64,000 nt of DNA from Eutreptiella sp. 'Long Island Sound 2002' (taxonomy: Eukaryota > Euglenozoa > Euglenophyceae > Eutreptiales > Eutreptiaceae), in assembly GCA_964036045.1 (NCBI GenBank), contig OZ038381.1, positions 496,001-560,000 of the forward strand. Direction: 5' to 3'. Under the pieces are notes generated by a model, which was not told the origin of the DNA, made no database searches, and worked only from the letters and a program-made list of their open reading frames with translations. The translations under genes were made by a program, and so were the position numbers. Of this stretch, positions 9,205 through 22,987 are shown piece by piece (position 1 is the stretch's first letter; every line of letters begins with the position of its first letter).

Positions 9205-12148
9205 TGACGCGTTCCCGTGGGGGGCCGGCCACGGGACGCTGCGGTGGACACACGCAAGTGAGCAGGCAGGCAAAGCACTACGCTCACAAGGGCATCAATG
9301 CGTTGTCATGTGACAAAGCGTTTCAGAATCCTTGCCACTCTGCAAAGAGGGAACGAAAGTATGTACAGCAACACATCAGGATATGTACACATGGGGTTAA
9401 GACTGGACTGGGGTAAGGGCATCACAGGACCATAGACACTCAGTCCCAACTCATATCCCAATCCCAGGTCCGACCCTCTCAGTGGCTGATGGGGGCGGGG
9501 GCTCAAGCACAACCCATGCCCTGCTCAGTCCGGACCCTGAAACCCTGCCAATAGGGGGGGTGTCCCGCCCAGCCACAGGCGAGTTCCTGGGAACCAAGGA
9601 GCTCCAAGGCCAACCGACAGTGGCTCCCTATGCTCCCTTAATGGCAGGTCCCAACTCCACTCTGAGCCAGAGATATGGCCCCGCCATTATCACCCAGGAG
9701 TTGGTAGCTGAAAATGGGCTGTTTCAGCCCAAACTGAAATTAACTCAAAAATCCCCAAAATTGACCCCTCGTCCGGACCCGCCAGAGGTAGGGACGAGGC
9801 AACTGACCCTGTGCCCTTCGAGTACGAACCCCCTGGAGCCCTCACCCAACCTGGTTCCCTCTGAGGTCCCGGCATCAGGGCAACACGGATGAGTCATGTG
9901 GGGTCATGATGCCAAAATCACCAAAATTGGCGTCATTCCCACGCGTGGCTCGCCCGGCCAAGGTAAGGCCAATGGCTCACAGGGTAGGAGGCAGGACCTA
10001 GGACTTATATCTGAGTGTACAACTTGGATTTAGGTCCGGGCTCCCTCTGGGCTTAGAGAAATGGGGCCGCCAATTGACCACACGGAAGGGGGAAATTGGG
10101 GTCCCAAAATTGGGTCATTTTGGCTGCCTGAAATGAGCCAAAATTCGGTGTGCTCCCAATAGTATATCTCCACGCCGGCTTGAAGATCGGATCCGCCATT
10201 CCATGCGTGATCCATCGGGAGCCCAACGGAGACTCCCATGCCCTTGGCTCTCAAAGATCTCCATGCCACTCGGCGTGGTGACGATCCCAATTGGGTCCAC
10301 AAATGCAAAAATGGCAAAATTGCCCATACTCAATTTGGCCTAGCGCCTTAACGAAGGCGGCTCCGCTTCGCCCACGTAGTGTGTGGACCATGGGTACCAT
10401 TACCCATAACACCCATGTCATATATGGTCCATTGGTCCATGCGTCCGGCGTGCACAAAGGTTAGAACATGGGGCACGGCGGGCAGCAAAAGTGGAAAAAT
10501 GCTCAAAATGGCCAAAAATGCGCACACTCATGGTTGGGGCAAATGAGGCACATGCCCGACTCGGACCGGAGTGTGCCATAGGATTGGTATCAAGTCATAT
10601 TGGTCCAACATATCTTTTGGGCGTCGCCCAACTCCTCCGATATTGGGAATGGCAGGGTCGCCAAGTGATCCCATGATTTGGGATAGTCCCAAATCGCCAA
10701 CATGGCGGCCACGGTATGTCAAGCCTAAGAGGAGTTATTCGCCGGGTCCAAGATATGTTGGGCACCGAAGTATGTACCCTCATATCATACTTAGGTCATG
10801 ATGTCAATTGAGCGCAACGTTGAGATACACGGTCGCCACTTGACATCATGACGAGCCAAAAATGGCAAAATTGGCACAATGACACACGAAAGTGCCTTGA
10901 AAGGTCTACAATTATATTATAATATCTCCGGCCTGGATCGTGCAATCACTTAATCCCTCTACACACAATGACTTGACACCATTGACCTTCGATCCCACAT
11001 ATGTGCTCCACTTGGGGCGCCTTGAAAGGTTACGAGCGCTACTTCCCAAGTGGGCACATGAAAATATGGAAAATTGTAAAACACACACCTTGCTCCCAAC
11101 GCATCGCTTCGGGATCACCACACAAGCTTCCCTTCACGAAGGTTAGGCATGCAATTGACCGTAGGGAGTATGGAGAAGGGGCTTGCACAATATGAGGTCC
11201 ATTGGCGGGTTCGACTTGGAGCAATGGACCCGCCAAATGGGCACGCAACACAACACATGGCACATACCACATATTGCCCAAAAAGGTAGCTCCCACCACG
11301 ATATGTCATGCCCCTCCAAGGGCATAACTTTGTGTCAATCGCTCATAGGAACTCAAGGAGAGTTCCTATGCCACACCAACACTTGCGCGCTACACTCGAA
11401 GGTTATCTTAACGCACGCAATATCATGGCCAAAGAGTTATAACGCAAACTCTACCCAATTGACCATGATCCATTACACTAGCGCGCACGTGTGGAAACGC
11501 AAGGCATATAATGCTTCCTAAATTACGTCGGGAGTATTGTAAATACATCCCACGTTTCCTTATCGTAATTCCTCGCAAGCAACACGAGATATGACCTTCA
11601 CAAGTGGCCTCACGAATCAACTTTGTTTTGCCCATATCTTTAAGACAAATGGAGGGCAGGATAAAAGGGAAGTTGATTCGTGCATACGGAAGCACGTAGG
11701 TCCACTCGAAAGAGGTCAAATCAAGTGCGGGGATGTCGAAGTCGAAAATCCGATTTCGACATCCTGAAAAATTCGGATTAAGGTTGCGAGTATTAATTAT
11801 GAAAATTGCGGAAGCATCCATGCAGTTCCTGGCGACTTTGGAGCCTTCGTGACGGATAGCGTTAAAATTTCCATTATAAACAGTTAAACTGGCGGTTACG
11901 GTAAAGTCGCGATCCAACCGCCAGCAGTCAAAACAGTGAGTATCGGAACGGAAGCGTAAAAATTGACGGAAACAATATGAAAATAAAACCCTGTTGATTC
12001 CTGATATTCTGATACACAAATCTCCGCTGGCGGTGCATCGGTTGCCGATGCGGGGCTTCACGGCACGGAACACGCCGTGCATGGGGTTAGTGGACCGGAG
12101 ACCGGTTGTATGCCGTAACCTGGCCATGGGGTTCTGGGTACCGCTTCA
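9205..12148 (-). repeat. E1 copy 1 3' LTR
   Basis: 2944 bp, the same length as the partner at 23439-26382 and close to identical to it. On the minus strand it follows a polypurine tract (12159-12149) and begins TGAAGCGG at 12148. It contains the 11-nt self-priming match AAAGCGTTTCA (plus-strand reading) at 9315-9325. Confidence 0.93.
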
Positions 12149-12159
12149 CCCCCCTCCTT
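12149..12159 (-). other. E1 copy 1 polypurine tract
   Basis: Minus strand reads AAGGAGGGGGG immediately before the LTR start TGAAGCGG. This is the expected plus-strand DNA primer site of an LTR retrotransposon. Confidence 0.88.
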
Positions 12160-13637
12160 AGAGCAAACCCTGGGGGGGCTCGATAACACCCACGCATGGC
12201 AGCGGGTACCCAGGGCCTGTCCCTGAAAGGGGGGGGGGGGTGTCACATCCTCACTTCAGTAAGTCACAGTAAGGTAGGTATCCCACAGTGGGATAGGTAT
12301 GCTGCTGTAACAGCCCGTAGCACATGTAGAGTATCAAGTATCAAGTCCCGGGTCCTGGCGGCGATTGTTCGGCATCCAAGGGACCCGTTAACCCATACCA
12401 GGCGCACCGGGTGCCGGCTGCTACGGTCACCACCACAGTGGCAGTGGCATACACGGCCAACATAGGCGTCACACGACGGCCGAGGTGGCCCCACAAGTTG
12501 AGAGCGACCATAAAGATCCATCAGGCTACCCCAAGCTTCCCAAGGCCCGCCGACTGGGGAGAGTCCCCACGGGTCCTTCCTCGGGCGCACCATGTCCATA
12601 TCCATACGACGCGAGTCCAGAGTGCCATAGTCGAACTCCTTACGAACCCCAGATCGTAAGGGAACTCCTCCTGAAGGGATCGGGCATCAAGGCCGTCTTT
12701 TCCCTCGCCCTACTGCCACGAAGGCCATACATGAGGGAGTCCTCATGCAGTGTGGGCGGAGGCGTCGACTCCTCAAACCACCAGTTTCCCAGGCAGACTG
12801 ACCGAGGTCAGGAGCACCGGAGGCCGCCATCCGAATGCAAGTGCGTCTGCGAATCGGTAGGCTCACACTGGGACTGACAGTGGCGGACCGCTGGGAGTGT
12901 AGTCAGGCAACTGGGCTTCCCGCCTGGCGCCATCAGGATCTCCACACATCACAGCGAATAGGGCAACACGGTATCACAGGCACTCAAACAGAAGAACATG
13001 TAATCAAGTACTGGTCCAGGCTGGACCAGGCTGTAAGAATATGTACACGGCGACTCAAGGCGCCTTTGTATCCTGATTCGTGGTGAAAAACAGTCCATCC
13101 CTCAGCGATGGGCTGATGACACTTAACATACAGATGCACATATCCTGGAGGGCAGAAAAACAAGCAATAATCTGGGTAAATAGGCGTGTAAACACGCTCT
13201 GGACAGAGCGCCAAACCACGCCACGGTCAGGATAAGGCATTGCAGGAGGGTGGACAGGATAACGCCTGAGTTCAGGCATATATAGTCTCGAGACACACGT
13301 CGACTGGTCTGGATTCCGCAGGTGCCATGGAACCAGACCACACACTCAAAAATCGCAATGCCGATGACAGCGGCATCCGTTGCGCAACGTCGTATGGGCT
13401 TCAAGGCCCCAAGAGCTCAGAAAAATGAAGGTCAGTCGCCCTACCTGGTTTCCCATGGATTCAGCAGGGGGGTGAGTGACGAATAGAAGAAGAGAGGGGC
13501 CATCCTCCTCTGGATACAGCAGGGGGGGGTATATGGCCACTCTGTCACCGAAAGATGGAAGAGAGAAAGCAAGCAAGGGACGATTCGTCGGCCTCACAAG
13601 CGCTCAAAACGCATCAGGGGAGAGCCCAGGGCGCTGA
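12160..13637 (-). other. E1 copy 1 3' untranslated region
   Basis: About 1.5 kb between the pol stop and the polypurine tract, closely matching 36616-38081 of copy 2. No conserved reading frame is seen on either strand. Such a long non-coding tail is unusual for a chromovirus, and its role is unknown. Confidence 0.7.
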
Positions 13638-16600
13638 TCAGGCACCCCTGGCTGCAATCGCCCGGGTGAGTGCTGCCAAGTCCGAAACGTGGATCTTGGT
13701 CTTGTGCTTGCGGATGTACTCCATGAAGGGAGTATTGACCCGCGGCACGAACGAGGAGACGGGTTCCCAGGTGTCGTGGGACGGCCCATAGCCTCGCCAA
13801 CGGACCTTGAACTCCAGACCTCCGGGTGCCGAGGCTTTCGGACGCTGAGCCAGGATCTTCTCGACAGTATAGTCGTCCTGCTCAGCATAGTCGTCGTCCG
13901 AATCGGCCTCATGTTTGGCGTAGTCCAGGGACACATGTCGGCCACGGAGGTCGGGTTCCCGCACACGGAGTTGACTCTCGTGGCTCTCCCGGAACTGTCC
14001 GTGACCCACCTTGATGCGGTAGGTGTCCTCACCAATCCTGCGGACCACCTCGCCGGGTTTGAACCAGGTCTTGGTGCGGTGGGTGCCCATGGGGCGGGGT
14101 CTGATCACCCACACCGGGTCTCCCACCCTGAACTTCTGCGCTGTCGAGCTCGGGGCGGACTTCTGACGCTCAGCATGCTCCTTCTCAAGCTGCTGGCGGA
14201 TGTCCCGCGCCGTTTGCTCTTGCCGCGCGAAGAACTCCTTGGCATCCATAGCCATGCCATCACCAGACAAGGGAAGTCCCCTACCCAGGGGGTCCCTGCC
14301 GACCAGAATCTGGTGAGGGGACAAACCGCCCGGCGTGGGGGTGTCATGATGGGCCTTCAGAGCAGGCCACATTTCCTCAAACCAGTTCCGCCGTGGATTG
14401 GTGATGTGGATCTTGCGCAGCTTCTCGAACAGCTGCCGTCCAGCCACTTCAGCACGGCCGTTAGACCGGCTGAGATAGGCGACGCTCTTGGCATGTCGTA
14501 TTCCCATGAGGGAACACATAGCCTTGAACCAGCCACCAGTAAACTGGGGCCCTCGGTCACTGCAAATTGTGCGGGGGATGTCAAAGACGGTCAGCCAATG
14601 ACGAATCATCATGACTGCTACCTCCTTGGCAAGCAACCCCTTTTTGCGTGCCGGAACGGCTACAACGTAGCCGCTGTGGCGGTCTACACAGAGAACCACA
14701 CAGTCAAAGGTCTCCTTGCCAATGTGCACCTCGGGCATGGAGAAGACGTCCATGGCCACGCTCTCCATGGGCTGGTCAGGAACCGGGGTCCATTGGGGTT
14801 CCCCCTTGACGTTCCGGTTATCGGGATTGCAGGCCTGACAGACCGAACAACCCTTCCTGACCTTCTTGATGGCGGTGTAGAGAACGATATGGTTGATCTC
14901 GAACCGACGCTGCATGTCAAGAGCTTGCTTCTTGACCCCTGGGTGCAGCATGTGGTGGTGCCAAGCTTCACACAGCTCGAGCACCAGGGACTCCGGGACA
15001 GCAGCTTACCATTCCGGTAGAGCTTGCCATCTTCCTCGGTCAGCCCCTTTGGCCACTTCTGCCCGTCGTCAGGGTCGGTCACAGCCCTATACTCGGCCGC
15101 AAAGGCCTCAGACTTGGCGTAATCGTCGGTCCAGTCGTCCTGGAGGCAAGACTCCGGGAAGAGGTGCTTGTCGGACTCAGTTCCCACAGGGGGTGCCGGA
15201 CCGGGCCTTCCGCCCGCGGCACCCACAGGGGCGAGTACACTGACCGTTCTGCTCACCCTCGAAGCGAGGGGGGCATCTGCGGCCATGACGACGAAGCATT
15301 TGGCACCCTCCTCCTCCATCAGGCGCTCCATTTCAATGATCCTCTTGGCTTCAGCGGTCTCAGCCTCATCGCCATGGGCAGAGATATCCTGCATGCCCTT
15401 GCTGGCGGGATAGGCCCACCTACTGAGACAGTCCGCCACGGTGTTATCCTTTCCAGGAATATAAACAACCGTAAGGTCGAACTTGGCCAAGGTCTCGTGC
15501 CATCTTGCCCGTCGGGAGGCGGGACCTGAGGGGGTGTCCACGTGCTCCTTGTGCCACGACTGCAGACTCCGATGGTCGGTGCAGACGGTGACGGGATGGA
15601 GGGCTATGTACCCAGCCCATTTCCTGAGAGCCATGACGATGGCATACGCCTCCTTTTCACGGGGCGTCCACGTCCGTCTCTGGCCTTCCGCCAGGACTCG
15701 GCTCCAGAAGGCCACGGGCACGTGCCTCCCGTCGTCAAGCACTTGCTCCAACACAGCGCCAATGGCGTAGTCGGAAGCGTCGGTGCGTAGGACGAACCCT
15801 CGGTCGGGATCCACGAGGTGCAGACCCACTGCGGATAGCAGCGCCTGCTTCATCCCCTCAAAGGCACGGTCGGACCCTTCAGTCCAGACCAGAGCCTTCT
15901 TGGACCCCTTCTTGGTCTCCTCTCGGTTGCCCTTGAGCATGGTCGTCATGGGGGCTGCATACTCGGCATACATCTTGATGTACCCCGAGTAGTAGTTGCA
16001 GAACCCCAGATACGCCCGTAGCTCAGAGACCGTTTTGGGCTTTTCCCAGTGCTCGATCGCAGCCACCTTGCCAGGTATGGGCTTTCGCTGCCCGTTCCCG
16101 ACTACGTGGCCAGCGAAGACCACCTCGCTTACCGCAATGGTGGCCTTGTCACTGCTGCCCGTGAGTTTGTGCCGAACCAGAAGGTCCAGCACTCGAGTGA
16201 CGTCCCTCTCGTGTGCCTCCAGGAGCTCCTCGTAGCTCATGCTGGGGTCCCCGGACGCGATGATCACGTCGTCCACGAAGGGGTCCGCACAGTCGCGCAC
16301 CGGCTCAAGCAGGTTCTCCAGCATCCGCTGAAAAGCCGCATTGCCGTTGGTAACGCCCATGGGCATCACCTTCCACTGGAGAGGTCCAAGTGGGGTGCTC
16401 ATGGCTGTGCAGGCACGGGACTCCTCGGCGAGAGGCATCTGATGATAACCATGTTTCAGGTCAATCACCGTGAAGATCCTCCGCCGGTGTTGCTTTTGCA
16501 GCATGTCCTCAATGAGGGGCAGCGTATAGCTGTCGTGCTGCGTTTGGGCGTTCAGGCCGCGGTAGTCGACCACGAGCCGCCACTCACCAGCAACCTTCTT

Positions 16601-18607
16601 GGGGACGACGAAGCAAGGAGAGGCCCATTCGGAGTGGCACGGCTCGAGCCAGCCTCTCTGGATGAAGTCACGGAGGATCTTCTCCATGGCCTCTTTCCTC
16701 TCGCCCCTCAGGGCAAACTCCCGGTGACGATACACACGGGGGTCCTGCTTCAGTCGTATCTTGGCATCGCCATACGGTCTACGCACCGGTGGGGGGAACA
16801 CAGGTTTGCCGCTGAAGAAGGTCTCGCCATACTTCTGCTTCAGCCTGGCCCTCAACGCCTGGATCTTGGGGCAGTCATCGGACTCCGCCTTGGCTTTTCC
16901 GGGCACTTGAACCACGGAGCTTACTTGAGGGGTAGCGACCCCGCTCGCTTTCGGCTCAGGTGGTCTTCCCAGGTGGCCCAAAGGGCCATCTCTGGTCTTG
17001 CCTCGGAATAGATCGCCGTAGGTGGGTGGGTTACCGCCAGGCGGCTCGTCTTGGCCGGACATGTGATCCAGCACCCTCTGTACGAAGGTGTTCCCGTCAT
17101 AGGAACCGGAGACGATTGAGTCCACTTCCCACCAGGCTTTGTCCTGGCCTTTGCCCTCACGCTGGCTACCCCAGTCGTGAAAGGGCTGATCCATATACCC
17201 CTGAACCAGATCCCACTCCTCTTCAGTGAGGGGGTCTTCGGAGTCCGATTCTTCGATGTCAACAGGGGGAACCGCAAAGCATTGCCTCCAAGGCTCTGCT
17301 ATGATACGGTTGACACACACGAAGTCCGTGGTGTCGGCCTGATCAAGGCCCCCATCCACATAGTGGAATTCTGTTGGCCATCTCTGGGGTTGCATGGGCT
17401 GTCCCTTAGCGTCCTGATAGACACTCTCTCCAGCCGGTAGGACGACCTTGTTCAAGGTCATGTTGGTCAATGAGGCTACCCAATGTCGGGTACTTTCCTC
17501 CTCGGTGCATCCCATAGGAACAACCAGCACTGCCTTGGAGCGGTCCTTGCGAATCTTCGCTATCGCTCTTGGAATGTCCCAACGGGGGCAATGGATCCAC
17601 ATCAGTCCCTGATGCGGACCCCAGTGCTTCTTCCACGCGGAGTCCTGGGCGCTCCAGTACTTCTCACATACCCGCAGATGGGCGGAGGTTCCTGAAGAGA
17701 ACGCATCCAGGGCCAGATCCGACGCTCCCAGGTCCGCGACCACTCGGTACGCCACTTCCGGCCTTACGCCGTACTCCTGGTTCGCTGGCCCATTAGGCTC
17801 AGTGTCCAGCGCGGCCACTTCGAGCTGATTGCGTTCGGGGTGGATCCATTGGCATTCCACATGGTGCTCAGGTGACGAAAGCCACGAGAGCTGGTCGTCC
17901 TGGTACAGGGTCATGGAGGCCTGGGCCGGGAGAACGCCGGAGTCCGTCTCCATCATGAAGTGGTACCCGACGATCATGTCCCAGTCCATCTCGGCCTCGT
18001 AGAAGCTACCGTGCAGGAGGATTTCCTTGCCGAGGTCTGGGCGGCTCAGCTCACGATGGTTCACGAACTGCAGCCCAATGGCCGCTTCCTTCGTGCCTCC
18101 CACCATGTACTGGCCGTTCGCCACCTTCAGCCTGACAGGTTTCCGACTGTCGGTCAGACACTCTGGTGGAAGTAGGCCAGCCTTGACCAAGCTGACTTGA
18201 GCTCCCGTGTCGACCAACACGTCGAAAACCTTTTCCACTTCCCCGCATAGGGCACGGACCTTAAGATGCAACTGCCGCTCGCGACCGACACGGCGCACGG
18301 CGTGCAAACTCAGGATCTCCGGCCGTTCCAGAAGCTCAACAAGCGACTGGTGCAGGTCGTGGACAATGGGCTCAGGCTGCCCATCTGCAGCATCCAGCTG
18401 CGGTCCGGGTGATCCTCCGATACTCTCGGATAGATCCTGTAGTACATCAAACACATTCTTGGTCGCGAAGGACGGACGGGTGCAAGGGTTCGTGCCTTCA
18501 CTTGCCCTCACCCCGCCTCCGCGACTGGGCGCCAGACCGGGCCTTCCGCCCGCGGCAGTCCCCTTGTGCTTATCGACTCCCGACTGGGATGGTTCGGCGC
18601 TTCCCAC
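13638..18607 (-). pseudogene. pol: E1 copy 1 pol, frameshifted
   Basis: Same gene as the intact pol at 31684-36615. It holds the protease (LVDTGAQ), Dam-like region, RT (FVDD), RNase H and part of the linker in one frame (18607 down to about 15000). Integrase and chromodomain follow in another frame ending at 13638. Comparison with copy 2 shows a 1-nt deletion at about 15000 (CTGCTAGTCCC in copy 2, CTGCTGTCCC here), which switches frame just before the integrase zinc-binding region. Upstream of the lesion it also has a roughly 13-residue insertion (plus-strand region about 15190-15235) rich in Gly/Pro that copy 2 lacks. Translation would give RT and RNase H but no integrase. Confidence 0.92.
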
Positions 18608-18658
18608 GTCACCATCCTGCGACCGCCCTAGCTGGGGCCCTTGGCTGCAGGGGCTCCG

Positions 18659-21600
18659 CTAGGGGGCGTCGGTTGTGGAAGAGGGGGTGTTCTCCTCGGC
18701 CTCAACATCGTTGATGCCCTTCTTCCTTCCCCCTTTCTTACCCTTGTTCTTGTCCTTGTCCTTGTTCTGGTCATTCTGGTTGTTCTCCTTGTTCTTGTTA
18801 TCCGACCTGGGGACCCAGTTCCGCTTGATCTCCTGGATCTCCTTGGCCAACTCGGTTCCCACCGACGACATCAGCTTGGCCAGCTCGTCCTTGTCCACCT
18901 CCATCTTGGCTTCCCGGATACCCGCGGGCGCACGCTTCTTCGACCCGTGCGCCTTCTTGTAAGCCTCCGTGTCGGCCTTGTGGACGGGGCATGTTCGGTG
19001 GTCATGGCTGAAGCCTTTCTTCCTCCCATAACACACGAAACAGCCCTGAGGGTGAGCTCGTATGAACTCCCCAAAGGACAGCGGAGGGTCGCCAATGCGG
19101 CGAGGGTCCCTCTTCTCCTTCTTCCTCCAACCCTGCTGCAGGGGCTTCCAGTTTCCCGGTTTGCTTCCCGCGCTCAGGTTGTTGGCCACGAAGGCGCAAA
19201 CGGCCACTTCGGCGGGCTCATCGTCGTCGTCATCGTCGACGAGAGTCTCATCGCCGCCGGCTCCCGCTGGGTCCATGGCAGATTCCCCGCCAGGTCCCTC
19301 GCCAACGTAGTTGACGTCGCGGTTGCCGGGCCTCAACCCGCGGGTGTGGTGGAGGTTTCGGTACTCCTTGAGTACTTCCTCGCCAACCCACTCCAGGATC
19401 TCGTCGCAGCTCATCCGCGCCGGGATGGGCTGCAGACGGATGGTCTGGCCGCTCAACTCACAATCGTCAAGGCGCCACATCGCGGTCTTCTCGCGATCGC
19501 CCGAGACGGTGATGAGAAGAGCGTTCCGCAGGGAGTGCCGTTTGACATCCCGGGCCACGTTCTTCTTCGCCCAAGACACCACGTTCGTATGATACTCCTT
19601 GGGGAGCATCATCTTGACCGTGTGGTTGGACTTGGCCCGCTTGGATTCCTCCTTGGTGACCCTTTTGATCCATGCTTCCGGCAGCATGGAGAGCAGGCGA
19701 GCCTGCTCGTCACCCTCGTTCCAATCCTCCACATTGCGGCGGAAGAGGGTGTATTTCCCTCGGAAGTCACGCCAGTCCCGTAGGCGGATCTCCCGTCCAT
19801 CATGCTCAAGCTTGATGGACTTCCAGCGCTTGGCAGCCACCTGCGGAGCGTCCACCCGCTCCTGCTCGTTGAGCCACTTCTTGGCGTCCTTGAGGGTCTT
19901 GATTTTCCCCTCCTTGGTCGCCACGAAGTATAGCTCGCCGAGCACTTCCGGCAGGCGGTACCTGAACCGTTTGAAGACATATCTCTCCGCATCCGCGGGA
20001 GGTAGGTCTTCAGTGACGGTCAGCCCCCAATCGTCCAGCTTCTCCAAGAAGCGGTCGAGGTTGAGGGGGTTGCCATCGTACATGGGGGGCTTGATGTCCT
20101 TCAAGTCTTCCCACACGGCGGCGTCCGCGGCCTTAGAGACCATGAACGCCGGCCGCGAGGTCGACCGAGGTTCCCATCGGCCTCGCCCACGGACTCCCAC
20201 GGCCGCCACGTCCATCTCCTCCATGGAGTCCCTGTGGCTACGCCGCGGTTCCTCCACGTACGCTGAACCAAAATGTTCACGCCGTACTGCATCCATGTAC
20301 GCATCCTCATCACGGCGCCGGCGGCTGCGTTCAGCGGCCTCCTGTCGTACACCACGCGGCGGGCTGATGTCGAACTCCTCCAGGTCCATATCCAGGTCCA
20401 GGTCCTCACCTTCGCCGACATCCCACTCCACGTCTCCTCTGGGGACCTCATCCCTGAGTCCACCATAACGTCCTCCTGCCCTGGGGATTGGCGCCGGGGC
20501 TGGTGCTGGGCGTCGGGGGCGTACAGGCGTCCGCGGTGGGGCACGGCGGTTGTGGTAGTCCGCGCTGAGCCACTCATCGCGCCATTCCTCACTGCCACTG
20601 CCGGGCGGCACGCGCTCGTTGCGGCGGCCCGCGCTGTGGTGAGAGGGGGCGGTGAGAGAGGGGGCACTGGCGCTGGGGCGACTCCTGGGGGCTCCGCCGG
20701 GGGCGTGGGGTCTGCCTGGACCTGGTCCGGGTCCCCAGCCGTCGTCCGACGAGCCAGACTCCAGGGGTGGGTGGTCGCTGCCGACGCTCCGACGGGCTTC
20801 CAGCGCATCCAGCCTCTCCTGCAGGCCGCTGACGACGTTGGTCAGCGACTTGGTCTCGGCCCTGGCGATGTCCAGGTCCTTCTGCGCGCGCGCGGCGACC
20901 CCGGAGATGCGAGCCATCTCGACCTTGCCCGTGTCTACCTCGCACTCGAGGGCAAAGACCCTCCTGCGGAGGTAGACAATCCACCGCCAGGTGGTATCCG
21001 GGTCGCCGTTCCCTGGTGGGTCGTCGGGGTCCCCAGGGGGTCCTCCAGGAGGGCCTCCGCCGGGTCCGCCCGGTCCAGGGGGTCCTCCCCCGCCCGGTGG
21101 TCCGCCTCCAGGGGGTCCACTTGGTGGGCGTCCTCCAGGGGGTCCTGATGGTCCTCCGCCAGGGGGTCCCGGTGGGTCTCCGCCGGGTCGCCTCGGTGGG
21201 TCCGAGGATGGGCGCTTCCTCGTGATGCCGAACTCCATGTCGTCATCCTCGTCCATGTCGCCCCACCTGGGCGTCTCGGTCACGGAGGACTCCGAGCTCC
21301 GGTAGGGAGGAGGGAGATCCTCATCCTCACCTTCCGGCTCCATGGGAACGTCTCCGCCGCCTCCGCCCGTCCAAGCCACCTCTTGGCGATGTCGACGGCC
21401 TCGTTCATCCCCGTCACTGGCGGTGAAGAAGGGGTCACTGTCGTGGGGGTGTCCACCCGTTGGCCTCCGCGGCCTCTCGGGGGTCTTCCCCTTGCCCTTC
21501 CTCCGTCGATGGGCGGTGGTGCCACTGCTCCCACTGCTGCCCGTGTCCGCCTCATCCAGCTTCATCCTGGAGGAGGCGTCCCCTTCGAAAAGCTTTCGAA

Positions 21601-22987
21601 GGGTCTCCACTCGTGATCCTCCCGGGGGAGTATCGCGGCGGAGTTTGGCCTCTGCCTCCTCCATGGCGGCGGCGGTGGCTGCAGCAGCTCGCGCTTCGGC
21701 TTCTTCCCGAGCACGAGCCGCCTCGGCTTCCCGGGCCTGCTGCAGCTGCGCCTTCTGCGCCTCCAACGCCGCCAGCTCCGCCTCCGTCTTGGCCTTCTCC
21801 TCAGCGACCTTCCGTCGCGCGGCCTCGATGGCTTCCTTCTTGGCGGCGTCCTCCTGGGCCTTAGCCGTCGCTTCGGCGTGGGCCCTTTCCTCCGCCTCCT
21901 TCTTTGCCCTCTCTTGGGCAAGCGCCTCTTCCAGCGCCTTCACCTCGGCCTCCTTGCAGGCAATGGCCTCCTGCGTCAGGCGGGCTTCCTCGTCGGCTGC
22001 CGCCAACTCACCGTTGACCTGGGCAGTTGCTGCCCCATGGGCGGCTACGGCCGTGAGTCCGGCCGCAATGGCCGCCATGGACTGGGTGTGGATGGCCATG
22101 CCATGCGCCCACTCCGCAGCCTCCTCCTGGGCGATGCCGGCGGCGCTCTCCACGGCAGCGCTGTACTGCCTGGCCCGTTGCCGGGCAACCCGACGGTTGC
22201 AGGGCACCCCACAGGCGCGCTCTCAGGCGCGCGCCACGTCCCTTTCGGGAGCGACGCTGCTGCTGGAGCTGGCCTGGTCGGCCGGCATCCTCCCGCGGTG
22301 GGCCGACTCCACGTCGCTGCTGGGGCCTGCTGGGGCCTGCCGGGCCCTCAGGAGCAGCGGACGGGGCTTGGTCTGGGTCTGCTTGGCGACTTGGATGTAG
22401 TCCCCAAGGGTGGTGGAGCCGGGGTGGTGACCACCATTGGCCCGTTGGGGACTGGGGGCTGGGGTTCCGCCCTTGGCGCCTTGGGCAGCTTCGGCGGCCA
22501 GGGACTCCTGGTACTCCCGCCACCTCCGGTCCCTCTTCTTGTCCCCGGCGGACCGCTTCTCCTTCCCCGGAGACGCGCTGCTGCTGCCCTGCAGCCTGCG
22601 CTCGCTCCCCGGTTCCGGGAACTTCTTCTCGATCACGTCCCACAGGGAGACGTTGATCGAGGCGCCCGACGGGTACACGTTGGGCTCCTCGTCCTCCTCA
22701 ATCCCGTCGGGATGCAGGCCTTCGCCGGGCCTGTCCGGCCGGGTCCACGTCCTCCAGCGCCTCTGCTGGTGGCGGTACTCGTACCCTTCCGCCCGCAGGC
22801 AGTCCTCCACGGCCTGCAGGCGGTCGGGGGCGATGTCCGTGCGGAGCTCGAAGCTCCTGGGCATGCCGCCTTCGCACTGGGGGTTGCTGTGGCGGTAGTG
22901 CTGGTCCCAAACCAACCCACGCAGCAGGCGTGCTGCATGGGGGTGGGGCCGCGGCCACGTCCTGCCCGCTTCCTGCCAATTCACCAT
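18659..22987 (-). pseudogene. gag: E1 copy 1 gag, single nonsense codon
   Basis: Equivalent of the intact gag of copy 2. The ATG is at 22987 (MVNWQEAGR...). A TGA at 22225-22223 replaces the TGT codon seen in copy 2 and stops translation after about 254 residues. The frame is otherwise open to the natural TAG at 18661-18659. The coiled coil, Pro/Gly tract, capsid-like region and Cys/His motif are all preserved after the stop. The N-terminal third differs much more from copy 2 than the C-terminal two thirds, which suggests a mosaic origin. The stop at 18659 is in frame with pol, as in the other copies. Confidence 0.9.

Noticed and set aside
9709-12148. LTR ending at TTTTCA (about 2.44 kb) instead of 2.94 kb
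   Set aside because: That boundary leaves a supposed leader repeated beyond both outer LTRs. The 2.94-kb boundary gives target duplications, TG...CA ends and an adjacent primer site.
19783-22400. Long antisense frames overlapping gag and pol on the opposite strand (for example at 13689-15020, 16049-17011, 21342-22400)
   Set aside because: They are high-GC shadows of the real genes, appear in all copies only because the sense strand is conserved, and have no recognisable domains.
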